Source: Blattamonas nauphoetae
Lineage: Eukaryota > Preaxostyla > Oxymonadida
DNA length: 64,000 nt
Reading direction: 5' to 3'
Assembly (NCBI GenBank): GCA_033064195.1
Contig: JARBJD010000096.1
Location: 1 to 64,000, forward strand
Under the pieces are notes generated by a model. The model was given only the letters and a program-made list of their open reading frames with translations. It was not told the origin of the DNA and made no database searches. Position 1 is the first letter of the stretch; every line of letters begins with the position of its first letter. The position numbers were made by a program, and so were the translations under genes. Positions 62,027 to 64,000 of this stretch are shown here, piece by piece.

Positions 62027-62345
62027 TCACATGCTTTTAAGTTTGGAGTTCAGAAGATTCATGAACTTCATGGTGGTTGGGAGGGGAATGCTGTGCTTTT
62101 GAGACACTGTATTCATGGCATTCACAGTATTATCCGGAACTTTCCATTCAGCATAAATCTCGGCAAGGGTGGGTGTCACAGCTGAGATATTCTTCTGAAA
62201 TGCGGGAGGTAACTGGGTGAGCTCTAGATCCAGCTTAGAAAGCCATTTATCATCTAAAACATTCAATAATCATTCCAAATTTACCATAACGTAAAGTTTT
62301 GATGAAAGATAAACCGTCAAAAAGCATGAGAGTTGATCTAACCAT
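62027..62345 (-). CDS. Small two-exon protein
   Basis: Exon 1 (62345-62285, MVRSTLMLFDGLSFIKTLRY) and exon 2 (62253-62027) join across a 31-nt intron to about 95 residues: ..DDKWLSKLDLELTQLPPAFQ..AEWKVPDNTVNAMNTVSQ..LNSKLKSM. A second Met at 62327 is an alternative start. It is not recognised. It lies 54 bp upstream of, and in the same direction as, the ARM-repeat gene. Confidence 0.55.
62254..62284 (-). other. Intron of the small gene (31 nt)
   Basis: GTAAATTTGG to ATGTTTTAG; the join rebuilds an Asp codon and keeps frame. Among the shortest seen here. Confidence 0.65.
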
Positions 62346-62461
62346 TCTTTGTCAAATCATTTTGACCGATGAATGACTCATCATTTTTCTGTCAAGTTCA
62401 TCTTCAGGGTAATGTTCGTTGTGGGTCGATGATATCTTTCCGACGGCATTCTTGAAGTGGG

Positions 62462-63229
62462 ATGGAAAAAGTCAGCAAAACAACATTCTCAGTGATACCT
62501 CACGTCAGGGTGAGGAAGATCGAATTGGGTTTCAGGGTTCGTTCTTTCGGTACCATAACAAAAAGTCTCATGTTTTCTCATCCAACTCCCGGAACTCCAA
62601 TTGAGACATCAGTGATTTACAATGACTTTGTCTGTTCTCTTTTTTCCTTTTCTGAATCTTCATTCCATTCTGTTCTTCCATAGTACGAGAATTTCAGACA
62701 GCTTGTGGCAGACGTGAATGCGTTGAAAGAGGATAAGCTGACACTCCAAAATCGGGTGGATCAACTGGAACGTGATCGTGAGAGATCAATTCTGAAGATC
62801 GATCAACAGAATCAGTTGATATCACAACAGAATGAAACGATCGCTGAACTGACCGCAAGAGTCGAAAGAGAAAAGAAGACAAATGAAGAAGCAAGAATGA
62901 GCACGAAACAACTCCAAAATCAAATGAATTCTGCCCAAAGTTCCCAACAGAACCAGATCTCTTCTCTTTCTTCTCAACTCTCCCAGATCTCCACCGAATT
63001 GCGACAACAACTTCAACAAACCAACTCGTCCATCTCTTCAAACATTTCGAGTCTGCGATCTCAAATCGAAGCCGTAAATATTAGAGTGAATCAGGAACAT
63101 CCCCGAACAGCAAACATGGGCCTCGCTGGATGTTTGTTTTTCTTTCTTTTGAGTTCTTGGTCTGGATCTCCAAGATATGCGGTTTCTTCTTCATGTTCTG
63201 ATGATGTTCGTCTCTACTGTGACATTTGA
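62462..63229 (+). CDS. Coiled-coil protein, 3' end uncertain
   Basis: Exon 1 62462-62629 (MEKVSKTTFSVIPHVRVRKI..IETSVIYNDF) joins exon 2 from 62684 (YENFRQLVADVNALKEDKLT..) across a 54-nt intron in phase 0. Exon 2 is a continuous coiled coil rich in Gln, Glu and Ser (QNETIAELTARVEREKKTNE; SSLSSQLSQISTELRQQLQQ) to about residue 200. Beyond ~63115 the frame enters hydrophobic and repetitive sequence, so the true end may be an unrecognised donor near 63080 or a later exon. It is divergent from the small gene at 62027-62345. Confidence 0.55.
62630..62683 (+). other. Intron of the coiled-coil gene (54 nt)
   Basis: GTCTGTTCTC to TCTTCCATAG; the join gives ..IYNDF-YENFRQLV... Confidence 0.75.
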
Positions 63230-63249
63230 TCTCCCTCCATTCAGTTATC

Positions 63250-64000
63250 TGTATGTTCTCCACCTCTTTTGCCATTCGTTCTGCTTGGATCCCTTGTTCT
63301 CGGTCATCTCTCCAAAGGGCGTATGTGATGATTTTTTTCTTCAGATTGTGTTCATCCACTGTGTTCTTTGATCTCCATCTCTCCATGCAGTGATAAGTGT
63401 GTTCTCACATCTTTTGTGATTCGTTCAGACAGTATCTCCTGTTCTCGTTCATCTCTCCCCAGTGGGTATGTGATTGTTCGTTTTGTTCAGATTATCTCTC
63501 CTTGCTTGTTCATCTCTCTCCAGTCGGTTTGCGATCGTTCCTCTTGTTCTGATGGTGTTCGAATCCGTTGTGATATTTAATCTCCATCTCTCGATTTAGC
63601 TTGTAGTGTGTCACGTTTCTTTTGACGTTCATTCAGAGAGTATTTCTTCTTCATGTTCATCTCTCCAAAGTTCGAACGTGCATGTTCTTCTTGTTTAGAT
63701 TGTGTCTCATCTCTTTCATCTCTCACCAGTGGGTATGCGATCGTTCCTCTTGATCAGATGGTGTTCGTCTCCACTGTTTTTTATCTCTCTCCCTTCATGA
63801 AGTCTTCAGTGTGTTCTCAGTTCTTTAGAGATTCATTCATCTCTTCGCAGTCCGTATGCATCTTTTGTCATCCTCAAATCGATTGTCCTTCCTGTTGGGT
63901 CTTCACCGTTTCGCAGCCAGTTGGTTTCTTCCCCCTCTCATTCTCACCTCGTCATCTCAATCCAGCTGGGTGTTTGTCCTCGTTCTTGTTCATGTTTGCA
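63250..64000. repeat. Degenerate tandem repeat at right edge (~207-bp higher-order unit)
   Basis: The string CATCTCTCC..AG.GGGTATG recurs with variation at 63305, 63450, 63511, 63658, 63717 and 63838. The alternating steps of about 146 and 60 bp make a unit of about 207 bp. Companion strings (TTCTCACATCTTTTGTGATT; TTGATCTCCATCTCTC) recur in the same order. It runs off the window. No gene is seen. Confidence 0.6.

Overview
The window looks like nuclear DNA of an anaerobic flagellate, most likely an oxymonad close to Blattamonas nauphoetae (Metamonada, Preaxostyla). I infer this from three things: many very short GT..AG introns; recognisable eukaryotic housekeeping genes (Snf7/CHMP4, gamma-tubulin, long-chain acyl-CoA synthetase); and a multicopy armadillo-like family of about 357 residues that I recognise from memory as typical of that lineage. 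TAA, TAG and TGA all end genes here, so the code appears standard. No database search was possible.

Layout. (1) 1-7.4 kb: part of a virus-like element of Polinton/Maverick type. It has a protein-primed family B DNA polymerase running off the left edge and two small paralogous repeat proteins, all on the minus strand and all with the same AT-rich motif touching the start codon. A tandem array of about 139-bp units carrying inverted repeats lies between them. (2) 8.3-46.7 kb: a multigene array with twelve copies of the ~357-residue family, here called LNW after its FLNW motif. Copy 1 is on minus, copies 2-7 on plus and copies 8-12 on minus. Ordinary genes lie among them: an ASH/MSP-domain protein (11.4 kb), a long divergent relative of the LNW family (15.2-18.1 kb), an acyl-CoA synthetase (22.5 kb), a five-exon Snf7/CHMP4 (24.7 kb) and a gamma-tubulin gene that has lost its 5' half (33.8 kb). 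Segmental duplications, a 38-bp G-rich minisatellite, decayed coding relics and a foldback transposon fill the rest. (3) 46.9-50.5 kb: a three-exon gene with a CxxC/CxxC module and a very acidic tail. (4) 50.7-57.8 kb: a 2.4-kb inverted duplication. Each arm carries a multi-exon gene with a coiled coil and a C-terminal beta-rich domain; the spacer holds a secreted parallel beta-helix protein. (5) 57.9-64 kb: a 1354-residue ARM-repeat protein, a small two-exon gene, a coiled-coil gene and a degenerate tandem repeat at the right edge.

The clearest new signal is regulatory. Ten of the twelve LNW copies have a box close to GACCCRTAACGAG ending exactly 24 nt before the start codon, or before the ancestral start codon. 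In copy 5 an 889-bp inverted-repeat transposon plus a 3-bp TCA target duplication sits between box and start; removing 892 bp restores 24 nt exactly. Copy 3 has lost the box at a recombination junction, and copy 4 has changed its original ATG to ATA. Copies share perfectly matching blocks in different combinations, so the array looks shaped by gene conversion and segmental duplication. What the family does is unknown.
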